DNA of 6,837 nt, taken from assembly GCA_013151585.1 (NCBI GenBank), contig JAADHY010000289.1:1-6837 (forward strand), written 5' to 3'. Source of the stretch: Planctomycetota bacterium (GTDB taxonomy: Bacteria > Planctomycetota > Planctomycetia > Planctomycetales > Planctomycetaceae). Positions 1 to 5,765 of this stretch are shown here, in pieces (the stretch's first letter is position 1; every line of letters begins with the position of its first letter). The translations under genes and the position numbers were made by a program. The notes below the pieces were generated by a model. It did no database searches, was not told the origin of the DNA, and saw only the letters and a list, made by a program, of their open reading frames with translations.

Positions 1-1005
1 ACGGCGGCCCTCCGAGTGCCGGAAGGCTGGCAGTGCCAGCGCCGTTCGCACGTGGAGTTCGCCGTCACGGCGCCAAAAGGCGGTGTCGGAAAGACGGCCC
101 ATCTGATGGCGTCGGCGCGGGTTGAGGCTGTTTCCGGGCTTGCCTTGCCGCTGCAACGCACCGCAGACTTGCGGATCGTGCCGGCGCTAGAAGCCAATTT
201 GCGGCTGACCGACATCTCCGGCGACGGCCGCCGTTTCCGTTTTTTCGTCGAGCTGATTAACCACAGCTCAACCGCCTCCGACGTCTCAATTCAACCGGAA
301 CTGCCGCCAGGCTGGCGTTTCCTGCCAGATCCGGCTGGAACAGGCGAGCGCCGATTGAGTCCCCGGTCGGCCGAAAAGCGAACGCTGACGGTGGTCGCCA
401 GCCAGAGCGCCCAGCCGGGCCAATACCCGATCGGCGTCCGAGTGGTCTCGGCCAAACTGGACAGCCCGTTGGAGCTGAGACAGTCTCTGTTCTTCGTCCC
501 CGGTTCGCGGAACCGTCTGGTGAATCCTGGCTTCGAGTCCGGACGGACTGGCTGGGCCAAAAACGAACGCGACTTCACGATCGACCGATCCCAATCCCAT
601 TCCGGCCAAAACAGTTTGAAACTGTCGAACGGCTCCGCGAGCCTGCGTTGCGGAGCTTCGCAAACGATCGTGCTCAACCAGAAAACGCCGCGTCCGGTTT
701 TCGTTCGAGGCTTTGCGAAGGCCGAAGAGGTCAGTGGCGTGCGCGACCGCGGCTTCTCCATCTACGTGGACATCTACCACACCGACGGCACACCGTCCTA
801 CGGCCACGCCATCACCTTCCAGACCGGCACGACCGATTGGCAATACGGCGAGTTGCTGATCCACCCGAAGAAGCCGATCCGGAACGTCAACGTCTATCTG
901 CTTCTGCGCGGCCACCGAGGCACGGTGTGGTTTGACGACATCCTGGCGGCCGAGCTGCCCGCTCGGGACGGCGGCCGCGCTGGTTCCAACGCGAAAGGAC
1001 AATAG
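1..1005 (+). CDS. Secreted multidomain protein with Ig-like repeats and a C-terminal carbohydrate-binding-type domain (5' end missing)
   Basis: The frame is open from the first base, so this is the C-terminal 334 residues of a longer protein. Residues about 1-45 look like the end of one Ig-like/NEW3-like beta-sandwich. Residues about 55-166 form another, with N-H-S-S and LPPGW motifs and a final 'QPGQYPIGVRVVS' strand pattern typical of NEW3/CARDB-like modules. Residues about 173-318 resemble a CBM4/9-like galactose-binding fold: it opens with LVNPGFESGRTGW, has SHSGQNSLKL near 199-208 and closes with TVWFDDI (308-314). Such modules bind glycans or pack against catalytic domains in exported enzymes; the catalytic part, if any, lies upstream of the window. 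No C-terminal membrane anchor or sorting signal is seen. The domain calls come from pattern recognition; the substrate is unknown. Confidence 0.88.
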   Translation, partial: TAALRVPEGWQCQRRSHVEFAVTAPKGGVGKTAHLMASARVEAVSGLALPLQRTADLRIVPALEANLRLTDISGDGRRFRFFVELINHSSTASDVSIQPELPPGWRFLPDPAGTGERRLSPRSAEKRTLTVVASQSAQPGQYPIGVRVVSAKLDSPLELRQSLFFVPGSRNRLVNPGFESGRTGWAKNERDFTIDRSQSHSGQNSLKLSNGSASLRCGASQTIVLNQKTPRPVFVRGFAKAEEVSGVRDRGFSIYVDIYHTDGTPSYGHAITFQTGTTDWQYGELLIHPKKPIRNVNVYLLLRGHRGTVWFDDILAAELPARDGGRAGSNAKGQ

Positions 1006-1043
1006 CCCTCGGTGGGGACACTGTCCGGGCGCGCTCGGCGAGG

Positions 1044-1066
1044 TTTTGCCGAATGCTTCGGCAGAG
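1044..1066 (+). terminator. Weak terminator-like hairpin after the carbohydrate-binding gene
   Basis: A perfect 7-bp stem TGCCGAA/TTCGGCA (1047-1053 with 1057-1063) closes a 3-base loop and can be extended by U-G and U-A pairs to 1044 and 1066. It lies 39 bases past the stop at 1005. There is no T-run directly after the stem, only CCTTTCTC from about 1072, so intrinsic termination is uncertain; it may only be an mRNA 3'-end structure. Confidence 0.3.
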
Positions 1067-1090
1067 GGTGGCCTTTCTCGCGACTAAGTA

Positions 1091-1119
1091 TTCACAGTGT
1101 ACTAACCGATTGTTATGCT
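1091..1119 (+). promoter_or_regulatory. Candidate sigma70-type promoter for the 1351-3177 cluster
   Basis: TTCACA (1091-1096, one mismatch to TTGACA) is followed by exactly 17 bases and TATGCT (1114-1119, four of six matches to TATAAT). TG at 1111-1112 gives an extended -10 (TGTTATGCT). The pair lies in an AT-rich patch within a GC-rich spacer. It would give a leader of about 225 bases before the ATG at 1351. The match is seen; activity is inferred, and planctomycete promoter consensus may differ from the model used here. Confidence 0.4.
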
Positions 1120-1225
1120 GTTTGGTGTCCCGATTGGAAGGCGACGTGGATGATCGCGGGCAATGTGATCGGTCACCGTCTACTGCGACGCAAATGGGGC
1201 ACAGTTGAGACGCGACACGCAAACG

Positions 1226-1253
1226 CCGCCGAGGCGAACGGCGGGAGCGCCTC
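1226..1253 (+). promoter_or_regulatory. Pair of mutually exclusive hairpins in the putative leader
   Basis: CCGCCG (1226-1231) can pair with CGGCGG (1239-1244) around a 7-base loop. Overlapping it, GAGGCG (1231-1236) can pair with CGCCTC (1248-1253) around an 11-base loop. Only one can form at a time. They lie between the candidate promoter and the ATG at 1351. In GC-rich DNA such stems arise by chance, no U-run follows, and I see no leader peptide, so a regulatory role is only a possibility. Confidence 0.15.
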
Positions 1254-1338
1254 CAGACGGTGATTTCGCGGCTTTGCACCGGTCCCGTTCCGTGGGGGAT
1301 TCGTGGACGGCGAGGACAGAGACGACCTGTCGCAAGAC

Positions 1339-1345
1339 GAGGGGA
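1339..1345 (+). promoter_or_regulatory. Ribosome binding site that fixes the start at 1351
   Basis: GAGGGGA ends five bases before the ATG at 1351. An in-frame ATG at 1303 would add 16 acidic residues before the hydrophobic N-terminus and has no comparable purine-rich site, so 1351 is preferred. Confidence 0.6.
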
Positions 1346-1350
1346 ACGTC

Positions 1351-2052
1351 ATGAAGCCCATTCGTTGGTGGACGGTCTTCGGGGCGGTCAGCCTGGTGTT
1401 GGTGGCGAGCCGCGTCGCTTATGCGAACACCCTCTCACCATACGTTTGGTTTTGGCCCGGCGTTGTTTCAATCGTGTTGCCCTACACTTTTCCCGCCAGC
1501 CTGCTGGCGGCGTTGATTGAACGCCCCTTTCTCACGGCCGGAAGGATCAGCGAGCACGCCTTGCTGGTCTCGCTTCGCGCGAATCTCTTGATCACTCTTG
1601 TTGGGCTGCTGCTGATCCCCATCGGCTGGCCGGCGCTGTACACGCTCGGCCCGCTCTGGTGCGGGATCGCTTTCGCCGTCTCGTGCGGTGTTGAACTGTT
1701 TTACATCCGGCGATTCGTCGGGCCCTTTTCATGGGGCATGATGATCGCGGCCAACATCGTGAGCAGTGTGACATTGATGGTCCTTCCTCCAATTGCGTTG
1801 GCTTTGAAACAATACGACCCCACCTGGGCTTGGTCACTTGCACCTTACGAAAGGCCGCTCGCAGTGTGGTCATCGATCGTGAGTGTCGGTATCTTCCTGG
1901 TCAGCTTTGCGTGGCCAGGGCACGAGGGGAAATCCTGCGCCGTCTGCCAGGGGGCGCAACAGGACGATGACGTCCCTGATGACGGAAACGGGCGTGTGGA
2001 AACGGCGCACGGACGCCCAACCCAACTCGTGAAAGAACAACCGTTGCCGTAA
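1351..2052 (+). CDS. Polytopic inner-membrane protein, family not recognised
   Basis: The 233-residue product begins MKPIRWW and has about six hydrophobic segments: 7-25, 35-56, 76-92, 98-118, 127-150 and 168-188. The first could be a cleaved signal peptide (AYA at 23-25 before N26) or a retained TM helix. The last 45 residues are hydrophilic and acidic (GAQQDDDVPDDG) and contain one CxxC (C196, C199). The positively charged stretch IRRF (119-122) after segment four marks a probable cytoplasmic side. I recognise no transporter or enzyme motif. It is the first gene of a likely operon with the genes at 2111 and 2800 (58- and 92-base spacers, same strand). A small intercistronic hairpin (CGGCT/AGCCG, 2077-2090) follows its stop. 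The gene is well supported by membrane-protein composition; its function is unknown. Confidence 0.82.
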   Translation: MKPIRWWTVFGAVSLVLVASRVAYANTLSPYVWFWPGVVSIVLPYTFPASLLAALIERPFLTAGRISEHALLVSLRANLLITLVGLLLIPIGWPALYTLGPLWCGIAFAVSCGVELFYIRRFVGPFSWGMMIAANIVSSVTLMVLPPIALALKQYDPTWAWSLAPYERPLAVWSSIVSVGIFLVSFAWPGHEGKSCAVCQGAQQDDDVPDDGNGRVETAHGRPTQLVKEQPLP

Positions 2053-2110
2053 GTGGGGCGAGGGCAAGTCGGACTACGGCTATCAAGCCGCGCTGGCGGG
2101 GGAGTGCGAA

Positions 2111-2707
2111 ATGGGCCGAGCGTACCGGATCGCCTTGATCTGCGGAGCCTGTCCGCTGACGTTTGGCGTCGCGATCTTTCTTCTGTGGCTTCTCACTCGG
2201 TGGCAATGGCTGATGACGGCCGGTGTTTACACGATTTGTGGAGGGCTCGTCGCGATCGTGGCGGGCGTCGTTGCCCTTGCCTTTTTCTACGAAGCCGCGT
2301 CGCAGACGCCGACCATATCCCGCCGACGTCTTTGCCTTTCCGTAGCCGTCTGCGCGAGTTTGTTTTTGTCAAACTTCCTGGTAGCCGGCGGCATCATCGC
2401 CGCAGTCATCGCGATCGAGACCTGCTACACGGTCGTCGTTCACAACTCGTCAACAGAGCGTCTCGAAGATGTCAGGGTGTTCGGCGGCGGCTGCGACGAG
2501 TGGCTCGGAGCCATCCCGCCCGGGGGAACTGCGCGAGCTTCGTTCTGGGTTCAACACGACGGCGTACTGCGTTTCCGTGCGCGCAGCGCCGCAAAAACAT
2601 ACTCAGAAACGATAGGTTACGTGACAAACGGCATGGGCGGCCACACGATCGTGACCGTCAATCGCGAGGGGACGGTTTCCATCATCCACAGAGACAGCAC
2701 CGAATGA
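2111..2707 (+). CDS. Three-TM membrane protein with an exported C-terminal beta domain, family not recognised
   Basis: The 198-residue product starts at an ATG preceded by GGGGGAG (2098-2104) at six bases. Hydrophobic segments lie at about 6-28, 36-60 and 73-102. The loop between the second and third carries SRRR (70-73), so by the positive-inside rule this loop is cytoplasmic and residues 104-198 are outside the membrane. That domain is rich in beta-strand pattern (YTVVVHNSS, VRVFGGG, RASFWVQHDG, TIVTVNREGTVSII), has a central LGAIPPGG turn and looks like a small beta-sandwich. I do not recognise the family. An overlapping frame on the same strand is open right across this gene and joins the next one, but this frame is chosen because it has the ribosome binding site and clear TM helices. 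Sits between the 1351 membrane gene and the KOW gene in a probable operon. Confidence 0.83.
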   Translation: MGRAYRIALICGACPLTFGVAIFLLWLLTRWQWLMTAGVYTICGGLVAIVAGVVALAFFYEAASQTPTISRRRLCLSVAVCASLFLSNFLVAGGIIAAVIAIETCYTVVVHNSSTERLEDVRVFGGGCDEWLGAIPPGGTARASFWVQHDGVLRFRARSAAKTYSETIGYVTNGMGGHTIVTVNREGTVSIIHRDSTE

Positions 2708-2767
2708 CATCGAGTGAGCAGGCCTGGAAGCGGTGCCCGTCCCAGGGCGCTCATCTCACACACTGGG

Positions 2768-2787
2768 TGGTCGGATCGATCCAACCA
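2768..2787. promoter_or_regulatory. 20-bp near-perfect palindrome just upstream of the zinc-ribbon/KOW gene
   Basis: TGGT-C-GGATCGATCC-A-ACCA is symmetric about 2777/2778, with a perfect 10-bp core (2773-2782), perfect 4-bp arms and one mismatched pair (2772/2783). It ends three bases before the AAGGA ribosome binding site (2791-2795) of the gene at 2800. The lack of a loop suits a DNA operator for a dimer better than an RNA hairpin. The symmetry is seen; a regulatory role is inferred. Confidence 0.35.
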
Positions 2788-2799
2788 GCGAAGGACAAC

Positions 2800-3177
2800 A
2801 TGACCATTTCGTCACGCACTCCGGACGGGGCGTTTGGCCGCTGCCCCGTTTGCCAAAAAGCCTTGCGGATGACGCCGTCGGAACCGGCCGGGGACGCTCC
2901 GTGTCCACATTGCGGCGTTTTGCTGTGGTTCGTCGTTGCAGATGAGAGACCTGTCTTCTTCGACAAGCGTCGATTCCGCTTCTCGCCAGAGCGCTTCGGT
3001 GCGGCGCACATGCCGTCGGTGGGCGATCGCGTCTGCATAAGCGACGGGACATTCCGAGCCTTCGAGGGCACCGTTCGGCAAGTTGACGTGGTCGCTCAGC
3101 AGGTTACAGTCGGCATCGAAGTTTTTGGCCGCGAAATACCCCTTGTGTTGGAACTCCGGCAGATCGAGCGTGCGTGA
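2800..3177 (+). CDS. Small zinc-ribbon protein with a C-terminal NusG-type KOW domain (no NGN domain)
   Basis: The 125-residue product starts at ATG 2800, with AAGGA at 2791-2795. Residues 15-38 form a zinc ribbon with two knuckles, CPVC (15-18) and CPHCG (35-39), expected to bind one Zn2+. Residues about 72-125 closely match the C-terminal KOW domain of the transcription factor NusG: VGDRV, DG-F--FEG-V-xVD, an EVFGRE-P strand, then L-L-QIER at the end. In NusG this domain contacts ribosomal protein S10 and Rho, while the NGN domain binds RNA polymerase; here the NGN domain is absent and replaced by the zinc ribbon. No signal peptide or TM is present, so it is cytoplasmic. It may bind RNA, S10 or Rho, or another ribosomal partner; which one is inference. 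The frame stays open upstream to 2053, but that part overlaps the better-supported gene at 2111. Last gene of the 1351-3177 cluster. Confidence 0.88.
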   Translation: MTISSRTPDGAFGRCPVCQKALRMTPSEPAGDAPCPHCGVLLWFVVADERPVFFDKRRFRFSPERFGAAHMPSVGDRVCISDGTFRAFEGTVRQVDVVAQQVTVGIEVFGREIPLVLELRQIERA

Positions 3178-3256
3178 GCGGCGATGAGGGCCTCCTTCTC
3201 AGAGGGACACCTGCCTCTTTGCAGCTCTTGCGTGCTCTGCGCGGCGACGTCCTGTC

Positions 3257-3291
3257 GCAGCGTGCGCCGCTGCAACAAGCTGTTTCTTTTG
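3257..3291 (+). terminator. Possible terminator of the 1351-3177 cluster
   Basis: GCAGCG (3257-3262) pairs perfectly with CGCTGC (3268-3273) around a 5-base loop. Seven bases later comes the T-rich stretch TGTTTCTTTTGT (3281-3292). Flanking TTGCAG (3218-3223) and CTGCAA (3270-3275) offer an alternative longer closing stem. The T-tract is interrupted and displaced from the stem, so the match to an intrinsic terminator is only moderate. Confidence 0.3.
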
Positions 3292-3393
3292 TCGCGCGGT
3301 GCGCCGGTTGGAAAAGACGGCGGCTTTGGCGAGAATCGTTGCTCGAGACGGACTGAGGTTCACAAACAAAGAGTTTCCCGCAAAACGACAATG

Positions 3394-3399
3394 AAAGGA
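3394..3399 (+). promoter_or_regulatory. Ribosome binding site favouring the GTG start at 3409
   Basis: AAAGGA lies nine bases before GTG 3409. The same AAAGGAACG string precedes the DUF1080 gene start at 5288 on the other strand. The ATG at 3391 has no purine-rich site upstream, so 3409 is the better start, although 3391 remains possible. Confidence 0.5.
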
Positions 3400-3408
3400 A
3401 CGGGTAAC

Positions 3409-4557
3409 GTGACAAGATTCCGAAGCTTTTCGAGCGACAGGCGATGGGTTTATCTGACAGCGACGTTGGTCTTTGCGGCCGGGTTAGCTGGTTGGCAGCG
3501 TCGAGGGGAGTCCGCCGAGCCTAGCTCCCGTGGTCGGGAACAGCGGCTTCAAGAACGGTTCCAGCAGTTCGACAAGAACAGAGACGGGGTTTTGCAGCGG
3601 GAGGAAATTCCTCGGCTTTTTGACCGACTCGATGCCAACGGCGACGGCCAGGTGACGATGGAGGAGGTCCGCGCGCGGTTCCGGAGGGCCGAACGCGGGA
3701 GCGGACGCCGAGGCGCGCCGTCGGCCGAGGAGCTGGCCAACATCAAGACCACGCTCGACGTCCCGTACGCGGAGGGCGCCGGCCGAAGCGACCGGCTTCT
3801 GCGTTTGGACATCTATGCCCCCAAGCAGGGCGCCGGGCACCCCGTCGTGATCTACGTGCATGGCGGCGGCTGGCGGGTCGGGGACAAGCGGGCCGTGCAC
3901 CGAAAGGTGCCCTTTTTCCCGGACCGAGGATATGTATTTGTAAGCGTCAACTATCGGCTGGTCCCTCAGGTCGATGTCGCGACGGAAGCGCAAGACGTGG
4001 CCAATGCGATCGCGTGGGTCCACGATCACATTCCGCAGTACGGCGGTGACCCCACTCGGCTTTTTCTGATGGGGCATTCCGCCGGCGCCCATCTTATCGC
4101 GCTAGTCGCGACGAACGACGAATTCCTGAAGAAAGCGGGGAAGAATCTGGCTATTCTCAGAGGTGTAATCCCGCTGGACACGCAGGCTTACGATTTGGTC
4201 GCGCTGATGAGCAACCGACCGGCGCGTGTGTATCGCACGGCATTCGGCGACGACCGCAACACGTGGGAACGGCTTTCGCCGATCCATCATGTTCGAGCCG
4301 GGAAGCGGATTCCGCCGTTCCTGATTTGTTTCAGCCGCGGCCTGGGCCGCACCGCCAACCCACGACGCAAGGCGTCGGCCGAGAAGTTTGCGCGAGCTTT
4401 GAAAGCCGCCGGTGTGCAGGCAGACATCGTGGATGCCAGCGACCGCAACCACGGAGAAATCAACCAATGGCTGGGCCGCCCCGACGACAAAGTCACCTCC
4501 GCCGTCATGGCGTTTCTGGAATCGCTGCAGGAAAAGCCCTCAGCGAACGGCCAGTAG
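3409..4557 (+). CDS. Exported EF-hand-containing alpha/beta-hydrolase (carboxylesterase/lipase type)
   Basis: The product is 382 residues from GTG 3409. Residues 11-30 (RRWVYLTATL then VFAAGLAGWQ) form a signal peptide or membrane anchor; no clean AxA cleavage site is visible. Two canonical EF-hand loops follow, D55-E66 (DKNRDGVLQREE) and D75-E86 (DANGDGQVTMEE), with all usual Ca2+ ligands. Residues about 113-372 are an alpha/beta-hydrolase of the BD-FAE / hormone-sensitive-lipase-like type: oxyanion HGGGW (151-155), nucleophile elbow GHSAGAH (222-228, Ser224) and catalytic His348 in DRNHGEIN. The acid is unclear: where HGxxDxxVP or a similar Asp-bearing loop is expected after PPFLI, the sequence reads CFSRGLGRTANP. 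Expected reaction is hydrolysis of a carboxylic ester outside the cytoplasm, substrate unknown. A weak promoter-like pair TTGGAA-17-GAGAAT (3308-3336) lies upstream. The gene converges on the DUF1080 gene with a 53-base gap and no clear terminator. Confidence 0.92.
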   Translation: MTRFRSFSSDRRWVYLTATLVFAAGLAGWQRRGESAEPSSRGREQRLQERFQQFDKNRDGVLQREEIPRLFDRLDANGDGQVTMEEVRARFRRAERGSGRRGAPSAEELANIKTTLDVPYAEGAGRSDRLLRLDIYAPKQGAGHPVVIYVHGGGWRVGDKRAVHRKVPFFPDRGYVFVSVNYRLVPQVDVATEAQDVANAIAWVHDHIPQYGGDPTRLFLMGHSAGAHLIALVATNDEFLKKAGKNLAILRGVIPLDTQAYDLVALMSNRPARVYRTAFGDDRNTWERLSPIHHVRAGKRIPPFLICFSRGLGRTANPRRKASAEKFARALKAAGVQADIVDASDRNHGEINQWLGRPDDKVTSAVMAFLESLQEKPSANGQ

Positions 4558-4610
4558 TCTTGGGGGGACAGGTACGAGCGTCTGGGCGGTGCCGGACGGG
4601 CTCATCCCAT

Positions 4611-5288
4611 TCATTTCAGAATCTTGATCCGCAGCTCTTTGAACTCGACGCGCATCGGCGGCCCCTGGTGCATCTGCAGGGCGATGATGCCTTTCTCGCG
4701 GGCGAGCTGCGGATCGTGGTCCTCGACTTCGCACATAAGCTGGCCGTTCAGCCGCAGCGTGATGTGGCTGCCGCGGGCGATGATTTCGTAGTCGTTCCAG
4801 TCGTTTTGCCGCACGTGTTTCAGAAGCTCGTCGAAGTTCGCGAACTTCTCGACTTTTCGCTCGCCGGTCTCCGTGAAGATGACCCGCTCGCCGCGCCGAG
4901 CGACCAGCCCGCGTTTGTGCTGGTAAAGACAGCCCGTGTACTGGTTGGCCGCGTCGAAGTCCGCCTGGTAACCGAATGTGTCGAAATGCGGCCGCTTCGC
5001 CGACCGGAACTGGATGCCCGAGTTTCCGCCAATGAGCTTGATCTTAGCTTTCAGGATGAAATCCGCCGGCTCGCCCCCTTTCCAGTACAAATAGTGTGTC
5101 CTCTTGCAGGGCCGTTCCGGCGTGCTTTCACCGACAATGGCGCCGTTTTCCACGCGCCATGCTCCCGGCAGGCCTTCCCAACCGCTCAGGTCCTTGCCAT
5201 TGAACATGGCGACAAACCCGTTATCGCCTGCCGCGCAGATGCCGGCCGCCGCGTAGCCCAACACAAGAGCCAGGAAAGCACGTTTCAT
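4611..5288 (-). CDS. Exported DUF1080 / 3-keto-disaccharide hydrolase-domain protein
   Basis: The 225-residue product starts at ATG (complement of 5286-5288), preceded by AAAGGAA (complement of 5295-5301). A typical signal peptide covers residues 1-20 (MKRAFLALVL, then GYAAAGICAA). The rest is a single concanavalin/LamG-like DUF1080 domain (Pfam 3-keto-disaccharide hydrolase): FNGKDLSGW (29-37), a WRVENGAIVG strand (44-53), NSGIQFR (89-95), YQAD (107-110), NDWNDYEIIARG (162-172 region), NGQL (181-184) and a final ALQMHQGPPMRVEFKELRI segment. The length fits a one-domain family member. DUF1080 proteins are abundant in planctomycetes and verrucomicrobia and are linked to breakdown of 3-keto-glycosides; the substrate here is unknown. 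It is a single gene with its own upstream spacer on the minus strand. Confidence 0.94.
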   Translation of the reverse strand: MKRAFLALVLGYAAAGICAAGDNGFVAMFNGKDLSGWEGLPGAWRVENGAIVGESTPERPCKRTHYLYWKGGEPADFILKAKIKLIGGNSGIQFRSAKRPHFDTFGYQADFDAANQYTGCLYQHKRGLVARRGERVIFTETGERKVEKFANFDELLKHVRQNDWNDYEIIARGSHITLRLNGQLMCEVEDHDPQLAREKGIIALQMHQGPPMRVEFKELRIKILK

Positions 5289-5347
5289 CGCTCGTTCCTT
5301 TAGTTTCTCGCCGAGTTGATTGCAGGCAAGATGGCTGTGCTCCGCCG

Positions 5348-5368
5348 AGGCTCAACCGCATCGAGCCT
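5348..5368 (-). promoter_or_regulatory. Stem-loop in the leader of the DUF1080 gene
   Basis: AGGCTC (5348-5353) and GAGCCT (5363-5368) form a perfect 6-bp stem with a 9-base loop about 60 bases upstream of the DUF1080 start. No riboswitch consensus is recognised, so the role is unknown. Confidence 0.15.
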
Positions 5369-5416
5369 GGCCACCAGCTCATCCCCGCTGAAACTCGCAG
5401 TCCGTCCGCCCAGTGA

Positions 5417-5440
5417 CGGCGGAGAGGAGAGGCTCCGCCG
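5417..5440. repeat. 8-bp perfect inverted repeat
   Basis: CGGCGGAG (5417-5424) and CTCCGCCG (5433-5440) form a stem around an 8-base AG-only loop. It lies about 330 bases beyond the M28 stop and has no T-run on either side, so it is not a clear terminator. Confidence 0.35.
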
Positions 5441-5496
5441 CATCTGTGGGAATCTCACTTCCGGCGGTGATAGAGCGTAGTCTTCTCCGCCGCATC
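5433..5496. repeat. 12-bp direct repeat CTCCGCCGCATC
   Basis: Identical copies lie at 5433-5444 and 5485-5496 (offset 52 bases), and a shorter CTCCGCCG at 5340-5347. The first copy is also the right arm of the inverted repeat at 5417-5440. Low-complexity GC-rich sequence could explain this. Confidence 0.35.
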
Positions 5497-5765
5497 GTCA
5501 AGCCTGAGCGCTCCGGGGGCAGTCTTCAGCCCTTCAGCCGGCGTCCTTGTGCGACGTAATACGATCCATGCACGGCAATCTTTCGCGGACCGCATCGCTC
5601 GCCAATGTACTCGTGGCCCCGTCCCCGGTGCAAACCATGACATCGACGCTGGCTTCCGGAGTCGGCCGGGCCGACGCGTGGGCGACCTCCGCTGATCCGG
5701 TTGCAACGTGGGGATGTCGAGATCGGGTGGCCCGGCCTCATCGGAAAAAGGCGTCAATGTTCGAT

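Larger units (their letters stand above)
5289..5765. other. 477-base spacer with no convincing gene
   Basis: This lies between the DUF1080 start and the M28 stop, both on the minus strand. Several minus-strand frames are open for 60-100 codons, one ending LRLDDAAEKTTLYHRRK at 5455 and another containing HEYIGERCGPRKIAVHG at about 5555-5600, but none has a ribosome binding site or a recognisable domain and they overlap one another. It could be a decayed gene or plain GC-rich spacer. The left half (5340-5500) holds two stem-loops and a short repeat, listed separately. No clear promoter for the DUF1080 gene was found. Confidence 0.5.

Noticed and set aside
76..96. KGGVGKT, an exact match to the ParA/MinD deviant Walker A motif
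   Set aside because: It lies inside an Ig-like beta-sandwich of an exported protein, is followed by HLMASARV rather than a P-loop helix, and no other ATPase motif is present. Chance resemblance.
1012..1263. GTG-initiated 83-codon frame in the spacer after the first gene
   Set aside because: No ribosome binding site, no domain, and it spans the hairpin and the candidate promoter.
2053..2799. Long open frame running from 2053 into the KOW gene, suggesting one 374-residue protein
   Set aside because: The first 249 residues are Arg/Ser-rich with no domain and overlap the gene at 2111-2707, which has a ribosome binding site and clear TM helices. ATG 2800 has its own AAGGA.
3184..3408. N-terminal extension of the EF-hand esterase to 3184
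   Set aside because: It would put 75 Cys/Arg-rich residues before a signal peptide, and no ribosome binding site supports it; GTG 3409 has AAAGGA.
4558..4610. Bidirectional terminator between the convergent genes
   Set aside because: Only 3-4 bp stems are possible and no T-run is present on either strand.
4263..5303. Long plus-strand open frame across the esterase end and the DUF1080 gene
   Set aside because: It is the antisense of the well-supported DUF1080 gene and has no recognisable domain; long antisense frames are common at this GC content.
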